Positions 31,601-44,000 of a DNA stretch of 64,000 bases are shown here, one piece after another (within the stretch, counting starts at the first letter, position 1; every line of letters starts with the position of its first letter). The stretch spans positions 5,439,001 to 5,503,000 of the forward strand of contig CATNEN010000038.1 of the NCBI GenBank assembly GCA_950097015.1, read 5' to 3'. Under the pieces are notes generated by a model. The model saw nothing but the letters and a program-made list of their open reading frames with translations. It ran no database searches and had not been told where the DNA came from. The position numbers and the translations under genes were made by a program. Source of the stretch: Macrostomum hystrix (lineage: Eukaryota; Platyhelminthes; Macrostomidae).

Positions 31601-34600
31601 CAACTGAAACAGATGTAGCTTCAGACCAATAGCCACAACTGAAACAGCTGTAGCTTCAGACCAATAGCCACAACTGAAACAGATGTAGCTTCAGACCAAT
31701 AGCCACAACTGAAACAGATGTAGCTTCAGACCAATAGCCACAACTGAAACAGCTGTAGCTTCAGACCAATAGCCACAACTGAAACAGATGTAGCTTCAGA
31801 CCAATAGCCACAACTGAAACAGATGTAGCTTCAGACCAATAGCCACAACTGAAACAGCTGTAGCTTCAGACCAAAGCCACAACTGAAACAGCTGTAGCTT
31901 CAGACCAAAGCCACAACTGAAACAGCTGTAGCTTCAGACCAAAGCCACAACTGAAACAGCTGTAGCTTCAGACCAATAGCCACAACTGAAACAGCTGTAG
32001 CTTCAGACCAAAGCCACAACTGAAACAGATGTAGCTTCAGAGCAATAGCCACAACTGAAACAGCTGTAGCTTCAGACCAAAGCCACAACTGAAACAGCTG
32101 TAGCTTCAGACCAATAGCCACAACTGAAACAGCTGTAGCTTCAGACCAAAGCCACAACTGAAACAGCTGTAGCTTCAGACCAATAGCCACAACTGAAACA
32201 GATGTAGCTTCAGACCAAAGCCACAACTGAAACAGCTGTAGCTTCAGACCAATAGCCACAACTGAAACAGCTGTAGCTTCAGACCAATAGCCACAACTGA
32301 AACAGCTGTAGCTTCAGACCAATAGCCACAACTGAAACAGCTGTAGCTTCAGAGCAATAGCCACAACTGAAACAGATGTAGCTTCAGACCAATAGCCACA
32401 ACTGAAACAGATGTAGCTTCAGACCAATAGCCACAACTGAAACAGATGTAGCTTCAGACCAATAGCCACAACTGAAACAGATGTAGCTTCAGACCAAAGC
32501 CACAACTGAAACAGCTGTAGCTTCAGACCAATAGCCACAACTGAAACAGCTGTAGCTTCAGACCAATAGCCACAACTGAAACAGATGTAGCTTCAGACCA
32601 ATAGCCACAACTGAAACAGATGTAGCTTCAGACCAAAGCCACAACTGAAACAGCTGTAGCTTCAGACCAATAGCCACAACTGAAACAGCTGTAGCTTCAG
32701 ACCAATAGCCACAACTGAAACAGCTGTAGCTTCAGACCAATAGCCACAACTGAAACAGATGTAGCTTCAGACCAAAGCCACAACTGAAACAGATGTAGCT
32801 TCAGACCAAAGCCACAACTGAAACAGATGTAGCTTCAGACCAAAGCCACAACTGAAACAGATGTAGCTTCAGACCAATAGCCACAACTGAAACAGCTGTA
32901 GCTTCAGACCAATAGCCACAACTGAAACAGATGTAGCTTCAGACCAATAGCCACAACTGAAACAGCTGTAGCTTCAGACCAATAGCCACAACTGAAACAG
33001 CTGTAGCTTCAGACCAATAGCCACAACTGAAACAGCTGTAGCTTCAGACCAAAGCCACAACTGAAACAGATGTAGCTTCAGACCAATAGCCACAACTGAA
33101 ACAGATGTAGCTTCAGACCAATAGCCACAACTGAAACAGCTGTAGCTTCAGACCAATAGCCACAACTGAAACAGATGTAGCTTCAGACCAAAGCCACAAC
33201 TGAAACAGATGTAGCTTCAGACCAATAGCCACAACTGAAACAGCTGTAGCTTCAGACCAATAGCCACAACTGAAACAGCTGTAGCTTCAGACCAATAGCC
33301 ACAACTGAAAAAGCTGTAGCTTCAGACCAATAGCCACAACTGAAACAGCTGTAGCTTCAGACCAATAGCCACAACTGAAACAGATGTAGCTTCAGACCAA
33401 TAGCCACAACTGAAACAGATGTAGCTTCAGACCAATAGCCACAACTGAAACAGCTGTAGCTTCAGACCAATAGCCACAACTGAAACAGATGTAGCTTCAG
33501 ACCAATAGCCACAACTGAAACAGCTGTAGCTTCAGACCAATAGCCACAACTGAAACAGCTGTAGCTTCAGACCAATAGCCACAACTGAAACAGATGTAGC
33601 TTCAGACCAATAGCCACAACTGAAACAGCTGTAGCTTCAGACCAATAGCCACAACTGAAACAGATGTAGCTTCAGACCAATAGCCACAACTGAAACAGCT
33701 GTAGCTTCAGACCAATAGCCACAACTGAAACAGCTGTAGCTTCAGACCAATAGCCACAACTGAAACAGATGTAGCTTCAGACCAATAGCCACAACTGAAA
33801 CAGATGTAGCTTCAGACCAATAGCCACAACTGAAACAGCTGTAGCTTCAGACCAATAGCCACAACTGAAACAGCTGTAGCTTCAGACCAATAGCCACAAC
33901 TGAAACAGCTGTAGCTTCAGACCAAAGCCACAACTGAAACAGATGTAGCTTCAGACCAATAGCCACAACTGAAACAGCTGTAGCTTCAGACCAATAGCCA
34001 CAACTGAAACAGCTGTAGCTTCAGACCAATAGCCACAACTGAAACAGATGTAGCTTCAGACCAATAGCCACAACTGAAACAGATGTAGCTTCAGACCAAT
34101 AGCCACAACTGAAACAGCTGTAGCTTCAGACCAATAGCCACAACTGAAACAGATGTAGCTTCAGACCAATAGCCACAACTGAAACAGCTGTAGCTTCAGA
34201 CCAATAGCCACAACTGAAACAGCTGTAGCTTCAGACCAATAGCCACAACTGAAACAGCTGTAGCTTCAGACCAATAGCCACAACTGAAACAGCTGTAGCT
34301 TCAGACCAATAGCCACAACTGAAACAGCTGTAGCTTCAGACCAATAGCCACAACTGAAACAGCTGTAGCTTCAGACCAATAGCCACAACTGAAACAGCTG
34401 TAGCTTCAGACCAATAGCCACAACTGAAACAGCTGTAGCTTCAGACCAATAGCCACAACTGAAACAGATGTAGCTTCAGACCAATAGCCACAACTGAAAC
34501 AGCTGTAGCTTCAGACCAATAGCCACAACTGAAACAGCTGTAGCTTCAGACCAATAGCCACAACTGAAACAGCTGTAGCTTCAGACCAATAGCCACAACT

Positions 34601-37600
34601 GAAACAGCTGTAGCTTCAGACCAATAGCCACAACTGAAACAGCTGTAGCTTCAGACCAATAGCCACAACTGAAACAGCTGTAGCTTCAGACCAATAGCCA
34701 CAACTGAAACAGATGTAGCTTCAGACCAATAGCCACAACTGAAACAGCTGTAGCTTCAGACCAATAGCCACAACTGAAACAGCTGTAGCTTCAGACCAAT
34801 AGCCACAACTGAAACAGCTGTAGCTTCAGACCAATAGCCACAACTGAAACAGCTGTAGCTTCAGACCAATAGCCACAACTGAAACAGCTGTAGCTTCAGA
34901 CCAATAGCCACAACTGAAACAGCTGTAGCTTCAGACCAATAGCCACAACTGAAACAGATGTAGCTTCAGACCAATAGCCACAACTGAAACAGATGTAGCT
35001 TCAGACCAATAGCCACAACTGAAACAGCTGTAGCTTCAGACCAATAGCCACAACTGAAACAGATGTAGCTTCAGACCAATAGCCACAACTGAAACAGCTG
35101 TAGCTTCAGACCAATAGCCACAACTGAAACAGCTGTAGCTTCAGACCAATAGCCACAACTGAAACAGCTGTAGCTTCAGACCAAAGCCACAACTGAAACA
35201 GATGTAGCTTCAGACCAATAGCCACAACTGAAACAGCTGTAGCTTCAGACCAATAGCCACAACTGAAACAGATGTAGCTTCAGACCAATAGCCACAACTG
35301 AAACAGCTGTAGCTTCAGACCAATAGCCACAACTGAAACAGATGTAGCTTCAGACCAATAGCCACAACTGAAACAGCTGTAGCTTCAGACCAATAGCCAC
35401 AACTGAAACAGCTGTAGCTTCAGACCAATAGCCACAACTGAAACAGATGTAGCTTCAGACCAATAGCCACAACTGAAACAGCTGTAGCTTCAGACCAATA
35501 GCCACAACTGAAACAGATGTAGCTTCAGACCAATAGCCACAACTGAAACAGCTGTAGCTTCAGACCAATAGCCACAACTGAAACAGCTGTAGCTTCAGAC
35601 CAATAGCCACAACTGAAACAGATGTAGCTTCAGACCAAAGCCACAACTGAAACAGCTGTAGCTTCAGACCAATAGCCACAACTGAAACAGCTGTAGCTTC
35701 AGACCAATAGCCACAACTGAAACAGCTGTAGCTTCAGACCAATAGCCACAACTGAAACAGCTGTAGCTTCAGACCAAAGCCACAACTGAAACAGATGTAG
35801 CTTCAGACCAATAGCCACAACTGAAACAGCTGTAGCTTCAGACCAATAGCCACAACTGAAACAGCTGTAGCTTCAGACCAATAGCCACAACTGAAACAGA
35901 TGTAGCTTCAGACCAATAGCCACAACTGAAACAGATGTAGCTTCAGACCAATAGCCACAACTGAAACAGCTGTAGCTTCAGACCAATAGCCACAACTGAA
36001 ACAGATGTAGCTTCAGACCAATAGCCACAACTGAAACAGCTGTAGCTTCAGACCAATAGCCACAACTGAAACAGCTGTAGCTTCAGACCAATAGCCACAA
36101 CTGAAACAGCTGTAGCTTCAGACCAATAGCCACAACTGAAACAGCTGTAGCTTCAGACCAATAGCCACAACTGAAACAGCTGTAGCTTCAGACCAATAGC
36201 CACAACTGAAACAGCTGTAGCTTCAGACCAATAGCCACAACTGAAACAGCTGTAGCTTCAGACCAATAGCCACAACTGAAACAGCTGTAGCTTCAGACCA
36301 ATAGCCACAACTGAAACAGCTGTAGCTTCAGACCAATAGCCACAACTGAAACAGATGTAGCTTCAGACCAATAGCCACAACTGAAACAGCTGTAGCTTCA
36401 GACCAATAGCCACAACTGAAACAGCTGTAGCTTCAGACCAATAGCCACAACTGAAACAGATGTAGCTTCAGACCAATAGCCACAACTGAAACAGCTGTAG
36501 CTTCAGACCAATAGCCACAACTGAAACAGATGTAGCTTCAGACCAATAGCCACAACTGAAACAGCTGTAGCTTCAGACCAATAGCCACAACTGAAACAGA
36601 TGTAGCTTCAGACCAATAGCCACAACTGAAACAGCTGTAGCTTCAGACCAATAGCCACAACTGAAACAGCTGTAGCTTCAGACCAATAGCCACAACTGAA
36701 ACAGCTGTAGCTTCAGACCAATAGCCACAACTGAAACAGATGTAGCTTCAGACCAATAGCCACAACTGAAACAGCTGTAGCTTCAGACCAATAGCCACAA
36801 CTGAAACAGATGTAGCTTCAGACCAATAGCCACAACTGAAACAGCTGTAGCTTCAGACCAATAGCCACAACTGAAACAGCTGTAGCTTCAGACCAATAGC
36901 CACAACTGAAACAGCTGTAGCTTCAGACCAAAGCCACAACTGAAACAGATGTAGCTTCAGACCAATAGCCACAACTGAAACAGCTGTAGCTTCAGACCAA
37001 TAGCCACAACTGAAACAGCTGTAGCTTCAGACCAATAGCCACAACTGAAACAGCTGTAGCTTCAGACCAATAGCCACAACTGAAACAGCTGTAGCTTCAG
37101 ACCAATAGCCACAACTGAAACAGCTGTAGCTTCAGACCAATAGCCACAACTGAAACAGCTGTAGCTTCAGACCAATAGCCACAACTGAAACAGCTGTAGC
37201 TTCAGACCAATAGCCACAACTGAAACAGCTGTAGCTTCAGACCAATAGCCACAACTGAAACAGCTGTAGCTTCAGACCAATAGCCACAACTGAAACAGCT
37301 GTAGCTTCAGACCAATAGCCACAACTGAAACAGATGTAGCTTCAGACCAATAGCCACAACTGAAACAGATGTAGCTTCAGACCAATAGCCACAACTGAAA
37401 CAGCTGTAGCTTCAGACCAATAGCCACAACTGAAACAGCTGTAGCTTCAGACCAATAGCCACAACTGAAACAGCTGTAGCTTCAGACCAATAGCCACAAC
37501 TGAAACAGATGTAGCTTCAGACCAATAGCCACAACTGAAACAGATGTAGCTTCAGACCAATAGCCACAACTGAAACAGATGTAGCTTCAGACCAATAGCC

Positions 37601-39154
37601 ACAACTGAAACAGCTGTAGCTTCAGACCAATAGCCACAACTGAAACAGCTGTAGCTTCAGACCAATAGCCACAACTGAAACAGCTGTAGCTTCAGACCAA
37701 TAGCCACAACTGAAACAGATGTAGCTTCAGACCAATAGCCACAACTGAAACAGCTGTAGCTTCAGACCAATAGCCACAACTGAAACAGATGTAGCTTCAG
37801 ACCAATAGCCACAACTGAAACAGCTGTAGCTTCAGACCAATAGCCACAACTGAAACAGCTGTAGCTTCAGACCAATAGCCACAACTGAAACAGATGTAGC
37901 TTCAGACCAATAGCCACAACTGAAACAGCTGTAGCTTCAGACCAAAGCCACAACTGAAACAGATGTAGCTTCAGACCAATAGCCACAACTGAAACAGATG
38001 TAGCTTCAGACCAAAGCCACAACTGAAACAGATGTAGCTTCAGACCAATAGCCACAACTGAAACAGATGTAGCTTCAGACCAAAGCCACAACTGAAACAG
38101 CTGTAGCTTCAGACCAATAGCCACAACTGAAACAGATGTAGCTTCAGACCAATAGCCACAACTGAAACAGCTGTAGCTTCAGACCAATAGCCACAACTGA
38201 AACAGCTGTAGCTTCAGACCAATAGCCACAACTGAAACAGATGTAGCTTCAGACCAATAGCCACAACTGAAACAGCTGTAGCTTCAGACCAAAGCCACAA
38301 CTGAAACAGCTGTAGCTTCAGACCAATAGCCACAACTGAAACAGCTGTAGCTTCAGACCAATAGCCACAACTGAAACAGATGTAGCTTCAGACCAATAGC
38401 CACAACTGAAACAGATGTAGCTTCAGACCAATAGCCACAACTGAAACAGCTGTAGCTTCAGACCAATAGCCACAACTGAAACAGATGTAGCTTCAGACCA
38501 ATAGCCACAACTGAAACAGATGTAGCTTCAGACCAATAGCCACAACTGAAACAGCTGTAGCTTCAGACCAATAGCCACAACTGAAACAGATGTAGCTTCA
38601 GACCAATAGCCACAACTGAAACAGATGTAGCTTCAGACCAAAGCCACAACTGAAACAGATGTAGCTTCAGACCAATAGCCACAACTGAAACAGCTGTAGC
38701 TTCAGACCAATAGCCACAACTGAAACAGCTGTAGCTTCAGACCAATAGCCACAACTGAAACAGCTGTAGCTTCAGACCAATAGCCACAACTGAAACAGAT
38801 GTAGCTTCAGACCAATAGCCACAACTGAAACAGATGTAGCTTCAGACCAATAGCCACAACTGAAACAGCTGTAGCTTCAGACCAATAGCCACAACTGAAA
38901 CAGCTGTAGCTTCAGACCAATAGCCACAACTGAAACAGATGTAGCTTCAGACCAATAGCCACAACTGAAACAGCTGTAGCTTCAGACCAATAGCCACAAC
39001 TGAAACAGCTGTAGCTTCAGACCAATAGCCACAACTGAAACAGCTGTAGCTTCAGACCAAAGCCACAACTGAAAAAGCTGTAGCTTCAGACCAATAGCCA
39101 CAACTGAAACAGATGTAGCTTCAGACCAATAGCCACAACTGAAACAGATGTAGC
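28640..39154. repeat. 10.5-kb minisatellite, about 300 copies of a 35-bp unit
   Basis: Unit of 35 bp: (C/A)TGTAGCTTCAGACCAATAG followed by CCACAACTGAAACAG. Three variant sites recur: C or A at unit position 1 (CAGCTG or CAGATG across the junction), loss of TA in ACCAATAGCC giving a 33-bp unit, and rare GACC to GAGC. Identity between units is otherwise almost complete. Minus-strand open frames of 62-119 codons (MAIGLKLQLFQLW...) arise only where 33-bp and 35-bp units combine to keep frame; I do not regard them as genes. Confidence 0.98.
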
Positions 39155-39287
39155 TTCAACCCGTTGCCAGTTGAAGCCGACTTGTTTTTCGAATTGTCAA
39201 AGGACGATGTCGACGTCTGAAAATTCAGCGGACTCAGAGTTAGGCTTCGAGTTAAGATTTTGGGTACTGGCTTTGTCTCCTGGAAAC

Positions 39288-40321
39288 TGGGTACTTGGGA
39301 TCGGAACCTTATAGAGAGAATTAGTTTTAGAATCTGCAAGTCGATTCTGCAAGTTAGTCCAAACACTGACAGCAATGGTGCTCGGTCCGAATTAGGAAGA
39401 CTACCACTATTATATAGTATTCAGAAAAGAAGCCTTCAATACTGGTCCTCAGTTCGGAGCCGACCAGACTCCATCATCGCGAAATTGGTGGCAGATACAG
39501 AATACAGTGATGTTGGCATTAGGGAAAAATGAATAGTGAAGTAATGCGGAATAGTCAACAGACTAGAAAAACAAAGTCCATCAAAACGTACAGAGAGAAC
39601 TTTGAGTCAGAGTTTCGAAGGCACTGGACTCAGAGGATGGGAAAATCAGCCAAGCTCAGCCACTTCTATTACACGTTTAAGAAAGATTTCTCCCGAGAAA
39701 AGTACCTAACAATAATCTCTAACCCAGAACAAAGGCGCACAATGTCCCGATTTCGTCAAGGAAACCACAAACTGGCCTGTGAGACATTGCGCACTGTAAG
39801 ACCGAAAATAGCCTATGAAAACAGAACATGTCCAAAATGTTGAGTCGAGGTAGAGAACGAAACTCATATTCTCTTTAGATGCGATTGGTCCGTTTATGTT
39901 CCAATTAGAAATAAATTCATAGAGAAAGTGGCAGTTACTGTTCGAAATTTCGAAAGCCTAACAGCTGATGACAAAATTGTGTATTTAATGACACAGGAAA
40001 GCACAGAATTAACAGAAAGTTTTGTGGACTTCATAGAAAGCATACTTAAAGCTAGATAAAAAGCCACTGCCCTGAGGCCCATAGTTAGAATGCGAAAACA
40101 CAATAGCTATTCTCCTTTCGGTCAGTTTTAATTTTCTCTTTAAATTTTAATATTTCATTTTTTGTTTTAATGCATTTGTTTATTTCAAAAAATTTTTTTT
40201 CAAATATTTTATCAACCTAAAATTACGCATGCTACTGTTTTCCTATCGCCTTCTGTTTAAAAAATCGATTTGTTTAACCTCAAACATAAAATAAACAAAA
40301 AATCAGCACCCAATCGGCGTG
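39288..40321 (+). mobile_element. LINE-derived element, copy 1 (5'-truncated, non-autonomous)
   Basis: Frames 39260-39532 and 39529-39843, then the region after a TGA to about 40058, read as the C-terminal part of a non-LTR retrotransposon polyprotein: ICKSILQVSPNT...SELGRLPLLY, KLSHFYYTFKKDFSREKY, RRTMSRFRQGNHKLACETLR and a zinc-finger-like CPKC...HILFRC. Stops interrupt it at 39530 and 39841. The 3' region up to cagcacccaatcggcgtg matches copy 2 at 57868-58921. It begins 134 bp after the large minisatellite. Confidence 0.85.
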
Positions 40322-40329
40322 CCACCTCA

Positions 40330-40905
40330 ATAATAATAATTATTATTTTCCAAATGAGCATTTTTTGCAATCGCTTTTAATCGCATTCTTGCACTTTGAG
40401 TACTCACTTTTGAGTGAAAAAAATCGAAGAATCATTCTGGTGACTTTGGAACTTATATGCTCGTAATGTGATACCGAGCCAAGTAAAATTTATCGGCTTC
40501 TGGATTCACGAGTTCTTGAACCAGTTTAAAGCAGCAGTACTGCCATTGATTTGTTCATCCGACAACTGTTTCGATCCCGGATGCAAAATTGGAAAAGATA
40601 CGAGCGTATTTATTTTTAACAAAAAATACTTTCGGCTTTGGCGGCACTGAAGACAATACAAAGCCAAGTGTTTTTAGTGATCCAAAGAGCAGGTGCATCA
40701 CAAGTAGAAGCGGCGGATAAATTTATAAAAAAAATTTCCAATGCACGACTGTCCATAAGTAAATCACACGATAAAATGCACTACCGAGAGCAGGTGCTAT
40801 CATGTAGTTTCACTCGGCAATAACTCAGTAACATATTTGCCAATGACGCTTTCTCGAGGTAAAGACATCTGAAAAGTTATTAACGAGGACCAATGTGTGC
40901 GAAAT
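40330..40905. other. Intergenic, no gene recognised
   Basis: AT-rich. Two 60-codon frames without recognisable domains. A minus-strand TACGCTCGTA motif lies at 40599-40608. Confidence 0.5.
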
Positions 40906-40909
40906 TCGC

Positions 40910-40916
40910 TATAAAT
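40910..40916 (+). promoter_or_regulatory. Candidate TATA box of the peroxidase gene
   Basis: TATAAAT lies 87 bp upstream of the peroxidase start codon, a plausible core-promoter spacing. No other support. Confidence 0.35.
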
Positions 40917-41002
40917 TTTCCGCACCCGGAGATCGAGTTGACAAAACTTTCTTCAGCTAGCTTGCCGTTATTAGATTTCCAACTAGGAGCCTCGACAGTT
41001 CC

Positions 41003-44000
41003 ATGACATCAAATCGTTCCTACCGGCCGCAGGCGCCGCCCATGCTGCTGCTGTGGCTGCTGCTGTCGCTGTGGTCAACCGCCGAGTCAGACCACTCTGG
41101 AGCTCGAATCCCAAACTACATCAAGAACATCTTCCCGGGCCCGGATCCGCACTTCAGAGTGGCGCCCTGCGACCAGAGGGTCACTTCGGGAGACAAATTT
41201 GCCCGATTCCACTGCGTGCCGGCGGGCGCCCAGGCGCTCTCCGTTGTGTGGAGGATTCTGAGTGAGTCGAGCATACGTACTCGCACATATGTACGCTGCA
41301 TTCTATGCTAAAGTTTTCAAATTAATGAGAGAGTAACTATAATTTTCGTATCGGCAACCTGCAAACCAAAGGTCCCGATGGAGAGGTGGTTGTTGGCGAC
41401 CGTCACAGCGTGTCCAAGGATGGAACTAGGCTGACTATCTACGATCCGATGGAGTTTCACGACGGCTTCGAAATTCACTGCTGTCTTAGCACGCCGTTCG
41501 CCAAAGAGCCGCTGAGGGCCAAAGCAAGACTGCTTGTTAGGAGGCCACGTAAGTAAGACTTCGCTCGCTTCCGATGAAGAAAAAGCTACACAACTACTAA
41601 TGTGTTTTTCAGACTTTTATTGAGTATTTCGGTATTTAAAAATCAAGAGCAGCGCTATATATTTATTATTCCTCTGCTCCAGAACCACCGGAAATCGTTG
41701 AGGAGCCTCGGTCCGGCAAGTACAAGCGCGGCTCAAGGATTGTACTGGAGTGCGCCGCCCAAGGATTTCCAATCCCCAAAATTAGCTGGGTGAGCCACGA
41801 GCATTTGCTTGACGTGATTTAACCGTAGCTAGGTAAAAACAAAACTCATTAACAAGCATCAGAAGTGCGTGTACAATGTGTCATCAATGAGCTAACTCAT
41901 TCTCCTCGCAGATGTTCGAGTCCAGGCGTCACAAGATTCGCCGTTTCTTCGATGCGGATCGTGAATACGGAGACTACATCAAGGAGCCCAATCGCCTGAT
42001 CATCCTCAACATGAGTCCCAACACTGAGGGCACATACACCTGCGTGGCTTACAACAAGCTGGACAATGCGAAGGTCAGGGCCTTCATCGGCTACGATCGA
42101 CGCAGTAAGTGCCGCCTACTTTACAAGCCGGACTTCTTGACTGCTCAAAATCACCGCCTGTCAGAATATTCCCCACTTCTGTTGTGCTCAATAGTTCCTT
42201 TGCAGCACTAGCCCAAAATATTACGATCTTAAGTCCCAATAGCTTCAAAACCTAACCCAGCCCTGACAAGTACTCGAGCATTCATAAGTTAAAGTAAGGC
42301 TTATTTGGAAAAGCTGTTATCAGCGGTACTTTCACTTAGTCAGCGCTGCCGATTTAAAGATGCTCTGTACTGTAGTTTAATGAACTGTTTTCATTTAGCT
42401 CTGCATTTACAAAACTAACTTCCTTCTTTCCAGAGGTTCATCGACCAAACGTGCGCAATATCGTGCACACTCTCCGAGGTGTTTGGAGCCACTATCAAAA
42501 CTTCGCTCGAGACGCCCAGAGGAAACTCGTTCGCAAGGCCACCTGCAACATGGAGGTTATCAATCAGTTCAGCTGGTTGACCTCAAAAACGCGTTACTTG
42601 GACGGAACGACCTTGGCCTACGACCACCTGGTTAGCATACTAGAGGGACTTCGCAAGAACCCGCACAAAACCAAAAGCCTTCCGGGCGAGGCACTGGACA
42701 TTGACGTGCCCCTGCTGCAGTACATTAAGTCCAGCCTGAACTGTTCCAGCGGGGCAACTCCGCCACCGGATTGTCATCGTTACTCGGAGTTCCTGTCCAA
42801 ATACTCAGCGCCCGATGGCAGCTGCAACAACTTGAAGCGACCATCCTTGGGCCAGGCGGGGCGGGGATTCCAGCGTTTCTTGCAGAGCCAGTACGAGCAG
42901 GGAATCAACCTACCCCAAGGTGAGATTCAGTATTCGCCGACTCAAAATAGTTTTTTCCTCAAAAAGCTTCTAATGTACCTTTAATGAGCTCTTTTTCGTT
43001 TTAAAGCGTTTGTAAGAACTTTGACCAAAACAGAGTTCGATGCAACCCCTCCATAGGTTACCAGAAGCATCGAAAGTATGGCCACTTTAAAAAGCCGTCG
43101 GCTCGTAAAGTCTCGGTGCACGTTCTAGTCACCAGAGACTATCCTGTTGACCGGGCTATAAGCCAAATACTAAACTACTTTGGCCAGTTTGTCGATCACG
43201 ACTTGGACCTGACACCAGGTGCGTCAACTGATCGAGGATTGGTGTACAACTCCGACTGCAACAAGCACTGCCGAGTGGATCTACCTTGCTTTCCAATTAA
43301 AGTACCGAAAGGTATTGTTCACTCTGCAACCTGCCATCTATTTTTATTCACTTTTTGCTACTTTATTTAAAATTTCCGATGTTTCGAAGTATCTTATTAA
43401 GACACAGAAAATAAATCACGAGCTGCTAAACTAGCAGTTATTGATTCACGCACTAAATTGAAACCTCGATCAGACGATCACCGAATGAAGGGCTGCATCA
43501 CATTCAAGCGTTCCGCTGCCTTCTGCTCTAGTGGAGAATTCAGTCGAAACGAAAAGTGCATCAGGCCCCGCGAGCAGATTAATCAGATTACCAGCTTCCT
43601 GGACGCCAGCGGAGTCTACGGTAGCAGCTGCGAGGTGCTGAACCTTCTACGCGACTTGCACTCCCCGTCCGGCTTCTTGAAGACAAGCCGACCAGCGCCT
43701 CGACAGATGCTTGACCTGCTGCCGTACAGCATCGAAGGGGTGCCTACCGCCTGCGGCCTCAATAAAGATGATCCCAACGCGCGCTGCTTTAGCGCTGGAG
43801 ACGCTCGCGCGAATGAATTCGTGCTGTTGACAGCGCACCATACCATGTTCGTGCGAGAGCACAATCGAATCGGCCACGTGCTGCACTCACTCAACCCGCA
43901 CTGGTGTCCTGACAAGGTTTTTTACGAGGCTCGACGCATCGTGGCAGCAATTTTACAACGGATTACTTTCAACGAGTATTTGCCATTGCTTATTGGCGTT

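Noticed and set aside
31900-32259. 119-codon minus-strand frame MAIGLKLQLFQLW-type
   Set aside because: Open only where 33- and 35-bp satellite units restore frame; no start context or conservation beyond the repeat.
28640-39154. CRISPR array
   Set aside because: Units are directly adjacent with no unique spacers, in an animal genome; this is a minisatellite.
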